Assembly (NCBI RefSeq): GCF_050268245.1
Contig: NZ_JBNNGK010000009.1
Location: forward strand, 1-64,000
Reading direction: 5' to 3'
Length of the DNA: 64,000 nucleotides
From: JBNNGK01 sp050268245
GTDB taxonomy: Bacteria; Pseudomonadota; Gammaproteobacteria; Enterobacterales; Enterobacteriaceae
Position 1 is the stretch's first letter, and each line of letters begins with the position of its first letter. Made by a program: the position numbers and the translations under genes. Below, piece by piece: positions 9,534-17,891 of the stretch. A model generated the notes under the pieces. That model did not search any database. It was not told the origin of the DNA and saw only the letters and a list, made by a program, of their open reading frames with translations.

Positions 9534-10145
9534 ATGAAAGTATCGGGATCTCAAAGAAAAGAAAATATAATCAATAACATAGATTATATCATTCGCAGCC
9601 GAGGTGAAACAAAGGTCTCTTTTGCCAACCGTACTGGTGTAACCCGTGCAACCTTATACAAAATCCTTGAAGGCAAGGTGAACAATGTTCATCCCTCAAC
9701 CATAACCCGCATCGCTGATTTCTTTGGTGTCCCCTGCGACGTCATTGAAAACCATGATTTAGAACATATCGAACGCGTAGAAAAGATGCTCTCGCCTGAA
9801 GGGAACAAAAACCCGGCGGCTATTCCAGTTATCCCACAATCTGACTTTCTTTATCATGTTGAAAACCGCATTGGTAATCTGGTTACTCAATATCCTTTGA
9901 CATGGTTTTTTGGCGACGTATCAAACATGGTCGCGATGTTGGTAGAAACTAAAATAAGCAATATTTTCTTTCAGGGTGATATTTTAATCATAAAACGACA
10001 TTCCCAAGCGCAAAGAAAACAGATCGCCCTCTTCCACTCGAAACAAGAAGGCATGTATACGAGAAAAAATGAAGATAATGTTGTTTATATACCCACCAAC
10101 GAAGAGACTCTGCTGGGTGCTATCGTTGAGGAAAGAATTCAATAA
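9534..10145 (+). CDS. XRE-family regulator with S24/LexA-like C-terminal half
   Basis: 203 residues. Residues ~15-75 form a Cro/CI helix-turn-helix (SFANRTGVTRATLYKILEG, then a second helix pair). The C-terminal half (from about residue 100) resembles the beta-rich peptidase-S24-like fold of phage repressor-type regulators (GDILIIKRHSQAQRK and ENVVYIPTNEETLLGAIV), but I see no clear Ser-Lys self-cleavage dyad. It is followed after 39 bases by the queuosine-precursor transporter and QueF genes on the same strand and may regulate them. Only a weak GGAA precedes the ATG. Confidence 0.75.
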   Translation: MKVSGSQRKENIINNIDYIIRSRGETKVSFANRTGVTRATLYKILEGKVNNVHPSTITRIADFFGVPCDVIENHDLEHIERVEKMLSPEGNKNPAAIPVIPQSDFLYHVENRIGNLVTQYPLTWFFGDVSNMVAMLVETKISNIFFQGDILIIKRHSQAQRKQIALFHSKQEGMYTRKNEDNVVYIPTNEETLLGAIVEERIQ

Positions 10146-10184
10146 GCTACCTCTGTGAATAAAATAGTTAAAGGTACTATTTAA

Positions 10185-11072
10185 ATGGAAAAGAATAAGA
10201 AATATAAACTGCTTGGATTTAATCGATCGGACGTTATCACTGCCAATGTGATGGTACTCGCGACAGGAAAACACATTAGCATCGGCTTGCATGAACTTGA
10301 AAGCAGTGAAATAACAGATGATTTCAACCGTAATGAACTTAAAGCTCTTTATCGTCGGATTTATGGTGATACCAATACAATAACCTCTTATGATCTTGGC
10401 GACAGGCATGAGCGTTCTTGGTATGCCTATCTGATTATCAGCGTTGCGTTGACGGTGATTTATATTCTAAGCACGGTCAGTGGCGTCAAGCCGATTCTGA
10501 TCCCAGTTGTGAACTTTGTCGTCCCGCCCGCCATATTCTTTTATCCACTGTCATTCATTCTGGTGGATATTGTTAACGAATTCTATGGGCTAAGGATGGC
10601 GAGAAGGGCGATTTTTATCTCATTTATCTCTAACGTTTTTTTTGTGAGCGGGCTATGGATAACTAGTCTTCTCCCAGCACTGCAAGAGTGGGGGTTAAAT
10701 ACCTCATACAGTACGTTTGTGCAAAGTATCATTGCGGTGCTATTTGCCTCTTCAGCCGCCTATCTTATCTCTGAAAATATTAATTCAATGATACTGTGCA
10801 AGATCAAGGAGATGACTAATTCCAGGTATCTTTTCATTCGCGTTATTACCAGCACTGTCGTCGCGTCAGCCATTGATAGCGTTATTTTTTGCATACTGGC
10901 CTTCCATAATGTCCTTAGCATCGACACCATAAAAACCATGATTATTTCACAGTTTATAATTAAATTATGCTATGCAATTATCGGCGTTGGACCGATATAT
11001 GCGACACGTAAATTATTCAGACAATATATTAATAAAGAAAGCAAAACTGACCGCATTAAGGAATATGTATGA
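10185..11072 (+). CDS. Queuosine-precursor transporter (VUT/YhhQ family) with N-terminal extension
   Basis: 295 residues. Residues ~85-290 carry about six hydrophobic segments and the family pattern FYPLSFILVDIVNEFYGLRMARRA, matching YhhQ/QPTR proteins that import preQ0 or preQ1 across the inner membrane. E. coli YhhQ is about 220 residues. Here there is an extra soluble N-terminal segment of ~80 residues (MEKNKKYKLLGFNRSDV... up to YDLGDRHERS) that I do not recognise. The last four bases (ATGA) overlap the queF start, so the two proteins are translationally coupled. That supports a role in delivering preQ0 to QueF. Confidence 0.85.
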   Translation: MEKNKKYKLLGFNRSDVITANVMVLATGKHISIGLHELESSEITDDFNRNELKALYRRIYGDTNTITSYDLGDRHERSWYAYLIISVALTVIYILSTVSGVKPILIPVVNFVVPPAIFFYPLSFILVDIVNEFYGLRMARRAIFISFISNVFFVSGLWITSLLPALQEWGLNTSYSTFVQSIIAVLFASSAAYLISENINSMILCKIKEMTNSRYLFIRVITSTVVASAIDSVIFCILAFHNVLSIDTIKTMIISQFIIKLCYAIIGVGPIYATRKLFRQYINKESKTDRIKEYV

Positions 11073-11896
11073 AAACTGAAGAGATTACTTTACTGGGTAA
11101 CAGCACCGGTTACATCCAACATTATACCCCAAGTTTATTGGAATCCCTGCCGCGCTCGCGTGGTCGTGATGAGATCAACCTAACGTCTGAAAAATTGCCT
11201 TTTTCAGGGGTAGACTTATGGACGGGATATGAACTTTCTTGGTTGAACGAAAAAGGTAAACCCATTGTTGCGATTGCTGAGTTTTTCATCCCAGCAACCA
11301 GCCATAATCTTATTGAGTCAAAATCATTTAAGCTCTACCTCAATAGTTTCAACCAAACCCTCTTTAGCACGGCTGAACAGGTTATTCAGACGCTTGAAAA
11401 AGATTTGTCATCCGCCGCATCGGGTGAGGTGAAGGTTAAGCTCTATACCGACCTAAATCTTCCCCCTGCGCGTTTAGCCCCGCTTCCTGGAGAGTGTATT
11501 GACCATCTGGATATTGAGATTGATGATTACGCATTTAATCCAGACGTACTCCTCAATGCCGCAACGGGTGAGCCGGTATCGGAAACGCTTTGCTCGAACT
11601 TATTAAAATCTAATTGTCTAGTGACCAATCAACCCGACTGGGGAAGTGTTGTCATCAAATACGTTGGCAAACCCATAAACCGCGAGAGCTTACTTCGCTA
11701 CCTCATTTCGTTCAGAATGCACAATGAATTTCACGAGCAATGCGTTGAGCGCATATTCAGCGACATCCAACATTACTGCACCCCGGATAAGCTAACGGTA
11801 TTTGCACGTTACACACGGCGCGGCGGCCTCGATATTAACCCGTTCAGAAGTAATTTCGAAGAAGACTTCCCGGTCGGGCGCCTGATAAGACAGTAA
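11069..11896 (+). CDS. queF: NADPH-dependent 7-cyano-7-deazaguanine (preQ0) reductase
   Basis: 275 residues, bimodular as in E. coli QueF (282). QueF reduces preQ0 to preQ1 in queuosine tRNA biosynthesis, in the cytosol. Visible signatures are the QueF motif ESKSFKLYLNSFNQT (83-97), catalytic Cys183 in KSNCLVTNQPDWGS with Asp190 after it, FHEQCVERIF and the C-terminal ARYTRRGGLDINPFRSN. All key residues are present, so the enzyme should be active. It overlaps the transporter gene by ATGA. Enterobacteria normally carry queF elsewhere, so this may be a second, island-borne copy; that cannot be checked in this window. Confidence 0.95.
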   Translation: MKTEEITLLGNSTGYIQHYTPSLLESLPRSRGRDEINLTSEKLPFSGVDLWTGYELSWLNEKGKPIVAIAEFFIPATSHNLIESKSFKLYLNSFNQTLFSTAEQVIQTLEKDLSSAASGEVKVKLYTDLNLPPARLAPLPGECIDHLDIEIDDYAFNPDVLLNAATGEPVSETLCSNLLKSNCLVTNQPDWGSVVIKYVGKPINRESLLRYLISFRMHNEFHEQCVERIFSDIQHYCTPDKLTVFARYTRRGGLDINPFRSNFEEDFPVGRLIRQ

Positions 11897-12028
11897 CAGA
11901 AAGACAACATGCGCTTTAGGCTAGCCCCTTGAATCTCCAGCCAACTGATGTCGCTTAAATAAGTGATAGTCTTAATACTCGTTTTTAGGTGAGTTGTTGG
12001 AATCTGGCTGCTCGACGTTTTAGGGGGA

Positions 12029-12270
12029 GAGAAGCGCAGACGGTGTATTGTTCAGGAAAAAATCGCCATTGTTCAGCAGAGTTTTGAATCCGGTATGACT
12101 GTCTCGGTCATTGCCCACCAGCATGGAATGGCGGCCAGCCCGTAGTTCCTCTGGCGTAAGCCGTTTCAAAAAGGCTGTCTGACCGCCGTAGTCTCTGCTG
12201 AACAGGGCGTTCACACCGTTGAACTGGCCTCAGCAATGAAGCAGATCGCAGAGCTTCAGCATCTCATTAC
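12029..12270 (+). pseudogene. Remnant of IS2-family transposase OrfA (InsC-like)
   Basis: In one plus-strand frame the sequence reads EKRRRCIVQEKIAIVQQSFE, GMTVSVIAHQHGMAASP, then an in-frame TAG, then FLWRKPFQKGCLTAVV and ELASAMKQIAELQ. This follows IS2 InsC closely, including the FLWRK block. There is no intact start, one internal stop and loss of the C-terminus, so it is inactive. It lies between queF and kch, suggesting past IS insertion at the edge of the queF island. Confidence 0.85.
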
Positions 12271-12345
12271 TGCTCGAACACCAGCCGCCCTTTACGCGTT
12301 CAAAACGGACACACACAAGAAAAGTGGCCGTAGGAGAGAATAACC

Positions 12346-12412
12346 AGCAATAGTGTACTGACGGGGTCGAGTTGCAATGTGATAACGGTGAAAAACGGCG
12401 AGTGAGGTTCGC
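12346..12412 (+). pseudogene. Remnant of IS2-family transposase OrfB (InsD-like)
   Basis: A short plus-strand stretch reading DGVELQCDNGEKRRVRFA matches the start of an RNase-H-like part of IS2 InsD (DGFEFRCDNGEKLRVTFA), with a stop just upstream. Only about 20 codons survive. Together with the OrfA piece ~75 bases upstream it marks an internally deleted IS2-type element; no clear terminal inverted repeats were found. Confidence 0.7.
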
Positions 12413-12494
12413 CTCACGTCTAAAACCGATAGGAGCGAAAACCATCCTCAAACCACATCAGTCCGGCTAGCAATACACCCGTGCTAAGCTTGCG

Positions 12495-13688
12495 TTACTT
12501 ATTCTGCTTTTCCCCACCACGATTGCTGAAAAATGTATCGATATTGAGGTCATGATTAATCCGCTCCCCATTAAGCGAACGCACCAGCAATTCACTACCC
12601 AGTAATTGCAACGAGAGTACAGCATCAGGTTTAATCTGCTTGATCTTATTCATATTTTGACTTTCATTAACCAAAGCAATTGTTTTGGTTTCCTCATCAC
12701 AGATTTCTTTGGCCGCGAGTATAATAAAAGCATTTGTCGCATCACTGTCGGTTAAGGCAACGATGTATTTCGCTTTTTTAGCCCCCGCTAACGTCAGCGT
12801 CGCCACCGAAGAAGGATCACCTTCGACCACATCTGCATGGTGGGGAAATATCTGTCTATTTCCCGGCTCACAAACAAGCGTCACATGCCCACCGCTATTG
12901 ATAAGCCCTGTATAAACATTTTGCGCCAGCGAAGATACCCCCACGATAATATAGTGGTTTTTACGGTTCACGCGAGAAAACCTCCCTTTGATAATATGTT
13001 GTAGATTATGGCTGATTAACGTGCCCGCAACAGAGGCGACAGAAGCAGCAAAAACCGTAATACCCAAAATAATGACCGTCAGCGTAAACATACGTGCGAA
13101 AGTGGTATGCGGCACAATATCGCCAAATCCCACCGTCGACATACACACAATGGCAAAGTAGAACGCCGTAGGTAGATCGCGCACCTCTGGGGTGAACTGA
13201 TCGCCAATATACAACACGCCTAACATGCTATAGACCATCAGCGCAATCATACTGGCAATAGCAAAAAAGCTGGTGCTCCCCAAACTATGCCGATCGAAAC
13301 GACGCCAGTAAATTAACAGGCCAACGATAGTGACCAGCGAATACCCGACCAGCGCAGATAGTTGTTTAAAGATGAACGAGTCGATTACGACCACACAAAT
13401 AAGCAATAACAACGCAAAAAACCAGGCAATACGGGTTCTTAACAACAAGATCATCGCCATCAAGATCAGCGCCACACCAATCATAAAGCGTGGAATATCC
13501 ATCGTTTCAAGAAACGCCATAGCACCATGCCAGGAGCTAAAGTTTTCTAACCGATCGGGAAAATGCTGTAAAACCCGGAAAAGGATCGGACTTAGTATCA
13601 AATAGCCATTATGCGCCACCATCAAGGCAAGAATCGGCGCGATAGGTATTTTGCCGGCGAGCTTTTTCAGGATATTCACTACATTCAT
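12495..13688 (-). CDS. kch: Kch-like voltage-gated potassium channel
   Basis: 397 residues (E. coli Kch 417). About six hydrophobic segments lie in the N-terminal half. A P-loop with the K+ selectivity filter follows (CMSTVGFGDIVPH), then a cytoplasmic RCK/TrkA-N Rossmann domain (HYIIVGVSSLAQNVYTGL, ADVVEGDPSSVATLTLAGAKKAKYIVALTDSDATNAF). The C-terminus (LLGSELLVRSLNGERINHDL) matches Kch. It is an inner-membrane channel, and the RCK domain probably senses a nucleotide or ion. It stands alone, convergent with the IS2 remnants. The filter has GFG in place of the commoner GYG, a known functional variant. Confidence 0.88.
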   Translation of the reverse strand: MNVVNILKKLAGKIPIAPILALMVAHNGYLILSPILFRVLQHFPDRLENFSSWHGAMAFLETMDIPRFMIGVALILMAMILLLRTRIAWFFALLLLICVVVIDSFIFKQLSALVGYSLVTIVGLLIYWRRFDRHSLGSTSFFAIASMIALMVYSMLGVLYIGDQFTPEVRDLPTAFYFAIVCMSTVGFGDIVPHTTFARMFTLTVIILGITVFAASVASVAGTLISHNLQHIIKGRFSRVNRKNHYIIVGVSSLAQNVYTGLINSGGHVTLVCEPGNRQIFPHHADVVEGDPSSVATLTLAGAKKAKYIVALTDSDATNAFIILAAKEICDEETKTIALVNESQNMNKIKQIKPDAVLSLQLLGSELLVRSLNGERINHDLNIDTFFSNRGGEKQNK

Positions 13689-13921
13689 CTGGTTTCAACG
13701 CCGTGGAATAAAGAAACGTGATTCACTCCCCTGTATCGCAAGGAGTAAGTTCGGGAACCTAGACTGCCAGAAGCCCGTTCCCGAAGAAAGTGTAATAGGT
13801 ATTTTTGCGTTGCCCCCCTTAAGCCAAGGTTTATTCGCGCCCGCAACCGGCCATAGTTGCTGCGTCTATCACAAACCTGTGCGTGACATTAACGCTGGCA
13901 ACGCTTTGCGCCATAACGCGT

Positions 13922-15082
13922 TCATCTTGCTAATGCCTGTTCAAGATCGGCAATCAAATCCCGCGGATCTTCAACCCCAATACTGAGTCTAATCAGGTTA
14001 TCATTAACCCCCGCAGCAAGCCGGCTCGCTGCGTCCATTGCGGCATGGGTGGTACTTGCAGGGTGGCAGGCAAGGCTCTCTAAATCACCTAAACTGACCG
14101 CTTGGGTAAATAACGTTAAGTGGTCTAAGAAGCGCGCAGCGCGGTTAAACCCCCCTTCCAGTTCGATACTCACCATGCCCCCAAAGGCATTGATGGTTTC
14201 ACTCAGCACCTGATGGCCTTGATCTTGTGATAACCCTGGATAATAGACTTTGGCTACGCTCGGCTGGTTGGCAAGAAAGGCCGCGACCGTCGCGGCACCC
14301 GCAAGGTGTGCATCCATTCTGAGTGCCAATGTACGCAAGCCCCGTTGCAATAAATAAGCCTCCTGCGGCCCAACAGCAGCACCAATATGTTTAAGTGCGA
14401 TCTTACGGATAGCCTGCATTAACACTTGGGGCCCCGCCACCACACCGGCAATTAAATCACCGTGACCGCTTAAGTATTTGGTGGCACTGTGCATCACAAT
14501 ATCAATGCCCTGTTCCAGCGGTTTAAATAAATACGGAGTCAAAAAAGTGTTGTCGCATACTGTGATCGCCCCAACCTTTTCAGCGGCACGTTTAACCTTA
14601 CGGTAGTCACTGACTTTTAAAGTTGGATTGGTAATCGGTTCAAATAAGATAATTTTTGTCTCGGCAGTAATCTCTGCCAATAAATGATCATCGTCTTGAT
14701 AACGACGTACGGTAATACCCGCCCGGGTTAAGGTTTCGATTAAAAATGCCGCAGTGCCACCATATACCGGATCGATAAAGGCAATTTCGTCACCTTGGCT
14801 GGCTAATGCATAGAAAATACTACTGATTGCCGCCATACCGCTGGCAACCACTAACGCGTCATCAGCGCCTTCCAACTGCGCCAGCTGATGCTCAAGCGCC
14901 TGAACGGTGGGGTTCGCCATACGGCTGTAGATAAACCCCGATTGCTCACCGGCGAAACGGGCTCGGCCATCTTCAGCGCTACCGTATGCAAACGTACTAC
15001 TTTGATAGATAGGCGTCGTCAGTGCCCCTGTCGAATCTTCCTTTAGGTGATAAATATGCAGCAACTGAGTTTTAAATTGCAT
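13922..15082 (-). CDS. PLP-dependent trans-sulfuration enzyme (cystathionine gamma-synthase/lyase, MGL-like)
   Basis: 386 residues, the usual length of the Cys/Met metabolism PLP family. The PLP lysine is Lys202 in HSATKYLSGHGD; phosphate-binding SGMAAISS and the R/Y contact region (IYSRMANPT) are present. Methionine gamma-lyases usually have Cys in the YGCT loop; here it reads VYGGT (107-111), as in cystathionine synthases and lyases. I therefore do not call it methionine gamma-lyase. The reaction (gamma-elimination or replacement on a sulfur amino acid) is family knowledge. It is on the same strand as the polyketide locus but separated from it by 600 bases, so involvement there is uncertain. 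Confidence 0.82.
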   Translation of the reverse strand: MQFKTQLLHIYHLKEDSTGALTTPIYQSSTFAYGSAEDGRARFAGEQSGFIYSRMANPTVQALEHQLAQLEGADDALVVASGMAAISSIFYALASQGDEIAFIDPVYGGTAAFLIETLTRAGITVRRYQDDDHLLAEITAETKIILFEPITNPTLKVSDYRKVKRAAEKVGAITVCDNTFLTPYLFKPLEQGIDIVMHSATKYLSGHGDLIAGVVAGPQVLMQAIRKIALKHIGAAVGPQEAYLLQRGLRTLALRMDAHLAGAATVAAFLANQPSVAKVYYPGLSQDQGHQVLSETINAFGGMVSIELEGGFNRAARFLDHLTLFTQAVSLGDLESLACHPASTTHAAMDAASRLAAGVNDNLIRLSIGVEDPRDLIADLEQALAR

Positions 15083-15688
15083 AGCCGATCCTAATAATAA
15101 TGAGTTTGAGCCGGATTCTATGCCTTATTGTATTTGGAGATAACGAATTAATAACCATTTGATATATCAAACGAGAATAACAGACCATACAGAGACAACG
15201 TCTATTATGATAGATATAGCCATCTGAGCGTCTATATGTCTTTATTTAAATAACAACGCACGAAAATACGACCAAACGCTCATGATTAAGTGAGATAAAT
15301 TTTCCGTCAGATCGGCACAGTTCTGCTGCATTGTTTGCTTTAATCATTCACGCTGTATTACGAATAGCGGCTTATTTAATCGTGTTCCCCTACCCGTACA
15401 GTAGGGGATTGAGCCCGCATCAACAGATAAATCGAATTATTTAGATACGCTAAGCGCTAATAAATAACCGCCATAAACAACATATCAACCGCATAACACT
15501 CGCCTCAGGACATTATTCAGCGCGTCTAACACCCGCTAAATAACTTCAGAGACGGAAAAGGCGCAACATGGTGATGTACGTGATGCAACAGATACCCGGC
15601 CAAAAACCGGTCTCCCTCTATCCGGCTGGCTTCACATCTGCACAACGCAGACGCGGCACCTGTTCTGAAGCGTTCTGTTGCGCAATGA
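15083..15688. other. Intergenic region between the biosynthetic operon end and the PLP gene
   Basis: 606 bases without a supported gene. The left part (15083-15330) is AT-rich and must hold the promoter of the minus-strand trans-sulfuration gene. A 7-bp stem CCCCTAC/GTAGGGG lies at 15387-15407 without a clear T-run. No obvious terminator of the biosynthetic operon was found in the right part. Confidence 0.4.
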
Positions 15689-16783
15689 CTAGCACCATAC
15701 GGGTCGGGCACCAACAGTGGCGCTGGCATGGCTTGCGCCATGGCTCAGACACAGCGTGCGCAAACCGGCCGCCGCGCCAGAATACCAGGCACCACCACGC
15801 ATTAAACTGCGCTCACCATAGTTGCGCAAGTAAACCTGATCGCCATCGTCACAGTGATGATGCGGGGCAATACCGAGGATCTTAAGTATCGGTGGAACGC
15901 TGCCGCCTGCCAACGGCTGGATCCGATCAAACGCCGCATCCATTAATCCCGGCGGATAGCCGTTATCCTGCGGGTCGCCATTAAAATGTCGAATGCGTGT
16001 ATTCATCACCGGCACACCGGCATTGCCGTCACGTCGAGCCACCAATGCATCGAATTTCGCCGAATTTTCCGCCCCAGGTAGAATTAACTCACCGGAATAC
16101 AAATCTATCGACCGCCAGCTGGTTTCCGCCCTGTTGGTCAGTGGGCCCGCCGCGTCATTATCGGGCAATATTTGAATTTCTCCCGCTCTCAACCGCATGC
16201 CATGCTGCCACTCCCACACGTTGCCACACAGATCGCCTATACCGTACGGCGAACCATCGTGATACCAGTCGGCAGGCCCCGAGGCGGTAACGGTGGTAGG
16301 CTGTCCCTCCTCAGCCCCTGCGGCTGCGCCGTCGAGACGACGACCGGTTTGGCAATGCTCGGAATGCGAACGGCCATAATCGGTATTCCCCTGTTCCGGC
16401 CACTGCTGCTGACGACACCAAAACATCAGCGCCGCCCATTCCGCATTCGTGCTGATATGCCACCCCGCGCCGTTGCGAGCCGCAGCTTGGCGAAAAGCCG
16501 CTAAATCACGCCAACAAGCCGGTTCCGCGTTAGGCAGGCTTAACAATTCACCGTTTTGCACGCTGCCGGGGTAACAGCCATAGAAAAAGGCCTCTTTCAC
16601 TTCGCCATTCACGATAAACGCCGGATGCACCGCCGTTCCCAACCCGCTAGCCACCTCATTGAGCCTAAAGCGCGGAATGATAGACATATAGCTTGGCTGG
16701 CCGCTTGCCGTGTAAAGCACCGTTCGCCGTCCCTGCGACTGGGATTCAACCCGGCTACGCAAAGCGTCCTTGATAAAAATCAT
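15689..16783 (-). CDS. FGE/SUMF1-like (sulfatase-modifying factor fold) protein of the metallophore-like locus
   Basis: 364 residues from the ATG at 16783, preceded by GGGGGGAA; a TTG five codons upstream is less likely. The C-lectin-like FGE fold is visible in WHISTNAEWAALMFW (mid), YGIGDLCGNVWEW and the C-terminal RSLMRGGAWY...GARPVW. True formylglycine-generating enzymes have two active-site Cys in the last block; here only one Cys is seen (TLCLS), so it may not be a classical copper FGE. Relatives include EgtB-type C-S bond forming enzymes and other oxidative tailoring proteins. It is the last gene of the biosynthetic operon (55 bases after the dehydrogenase), so a tailoring role is inferred. 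Confidence 0.72.
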   Translation of the reverse strand: MIFIKDALRSRVESQSQGRRTVLYTASGQPSYMSIIPRFRLNEVASGLGTAVHPAFIVNGEVKEAFFYGCYPGSVQNGELLSLPNAEPACWRDLAAFRQAAARNGAGWHISTNAEWAALMFWCRQQQWPEQGNTDYGRSHSEHCQTGRRLDGAAAGAEEGQPTTVTASGPADWYHDGSPYGIGDLCGNVWEWQHGMRLRAGEIQILPDNDAAGPLTNRAETSWRSIDLYSGELILPGAENSAKFDALVARRDGNAGVPVMNTRIRHFNGDPQDNGYPPGLMDAAFDRIQPLAGGSVPPILKILGIAPHHHCDDGDQVYLRNYGERSLMRGGAWYSGAAAGLRTLCLSHGASHASATVGARPVWC

Positions 16784-16838
16784 CGATTCCCCCCACAAAA
16801 ACTCAAAGGCAGGATGGTCTTAACCACCCTGCCTAATA

Positions 16839-17876
16839 TTAAGCTACCATCGCGGCCGATTTTATCGGCTGGAGTAACCGCCCAACCTCACATTCCAACA
16901 GTTGAGCACGTTGCAGCAGCTCTTCCGTTTTGGCTCCGATGATCGAATGAACATAAGTATTTACCTGTTGCTGATTCATCTGGTTATAACGTTCGGTGAA
17001 CGCCATTTCGATACTGTCGCAAATAACCGCACCGGCGTTGCTAACGTAATCCGGCAGATAATGGATGCCCCGCGCCAATAACCGTTGCTCGGCTTCAAGG
17101 CAGCTAAACGGCGAGTTAGCACTGCTGATCACCCAGCGCGTATCCAAGCGATCAACGTTTTGTGGTGTAAGGATCCCCGATAAGGACGCAATGCAAAGCA
17201 CGTCACTGTGTTGTGTCCACAGAGCCTCCTCGGTCACTCGTATGACACCATCGGGGAAGTGAGCGGCCGGATTGATGTCATATCCAACCACTTCGCAACC
17301 AAACTGTAGGCACTGTTTCGCCACCTCAGCACCCACTTTCCCCATGCCATGAATTGCGATCCGCGCGCGGCTAAGATGGTGAAGACGCAGTAACAGCACC
17401 TTATTGATCGAACTCCAGACGCCATAACCGGTCGCGACCGACGTATCCACCAGCGGGCTGTCCATTGCATTTAAAATCCACGGGGTGAATCGGCGTAAAT
17501 AGTCCATGTCGTGATTGCTGGTATTAATATCGCAACCGGTAAAAAAGGTGCCAGCATAACGGTTAAGCAGGGCGCCGATTGCCTCCAGCACCGCGGGGTG
17601 ATCCTTAGGGGGGCGCTGGCTGTTTACCACGATTTTTCCACCGCTAAAGCCGGTGTTATACAACCCATGTTTCAACGACATGCGCTGCGCCAGCATAAGC
17701 GCTTCTTCCTCCTGCTGTTGGCGAGAAGAATAAGCCCGCCAACGAATACCGCCGTTTGCGGGCAGTAGCTTGTGCTGAGTCGAACAGGCCAAAGTAAATG
17801 AAGTTTCCCCATCTACTTCAATCGTTTCCACCTGATATTGGTTACGCGTGTTCAGCAATGCATTGGTAACTGACAT
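16839..17876 (-). CDS. Glu/Leu/Phe/Val dehydrogenase-family protein
   Basis: 345 residues with the two-domain layout of NAD-dependent amino acid dehydrogenases. The substrate half has GLYNTGFSGGKIVV (usual catalytic-lysine motif GGGKG/A) and TSNHDMDYL. The Rossmann half has ARIAIHGMGKVGAEVAKQC and the end motif LPDYVSNAGAVICDSIE. Family members interconvert an alpha-amino acid and its 2-oxo acid. The first Gly of the GGGK loop is Ser here and the substrate is unknown. It follows the PKS by 15 bases in the same operon, so it probably supplies or modifies a building block. One speculative route is lysine to piperideine-2-carboxylate, feeding the flavin oxidase next door. Confidence 0.82.
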   Translation of the reverse strand: MSVTNALLNTRNQYQVETIEVDGETSFTLACSTQHKLLPANGGIRWRAYSSRQQQEEEALMLAQRMSLKHGLYNTGFSGGKIVVNSQRPPKDHPAVLEAIGALLNRYAGTFFTGCDINTSNHDMDYLRRFTPWILNAMDSPLVDTSVATGYGVWSSINKVLLLRLHHLSRARIAIHGMGKVGAEVAKQCLQFGCEVVGYDINPAAHFPDGVIRVTEEALWTQHSDVLCIASLSGILTPQNVDRLDTRWVISSANSPFSCLEAEQRLLARGIHYLPDYVSNAGAVICDSIEMAFTERYNQMNQQQVNTYVHSIIGAKTEELLQRAQLLECEVGRLLQPIKSAAMVA

Positions 17877-17891
17877 AATTTATCGTCCTGT

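Noticed and set aside
12029..12412. An intact IS2 element
   Set aside because: OrfA has an internal stop and lost ends; only about 20 codons of OrfB remain; no terminal repeats seen.
13922..15082. Trans-sulfuration enzyme as part of the metallophore-like operon
   Set aside because: Separated by 606 bases with its own promoter space and no TetR-type operator; kept as a separate gene.
13922..15082. Specific call as methionine gamma-lyase
   Set aside because: The typical Cys of the YGCT loop is replaced (VYGGT), so only the broader family is supported.
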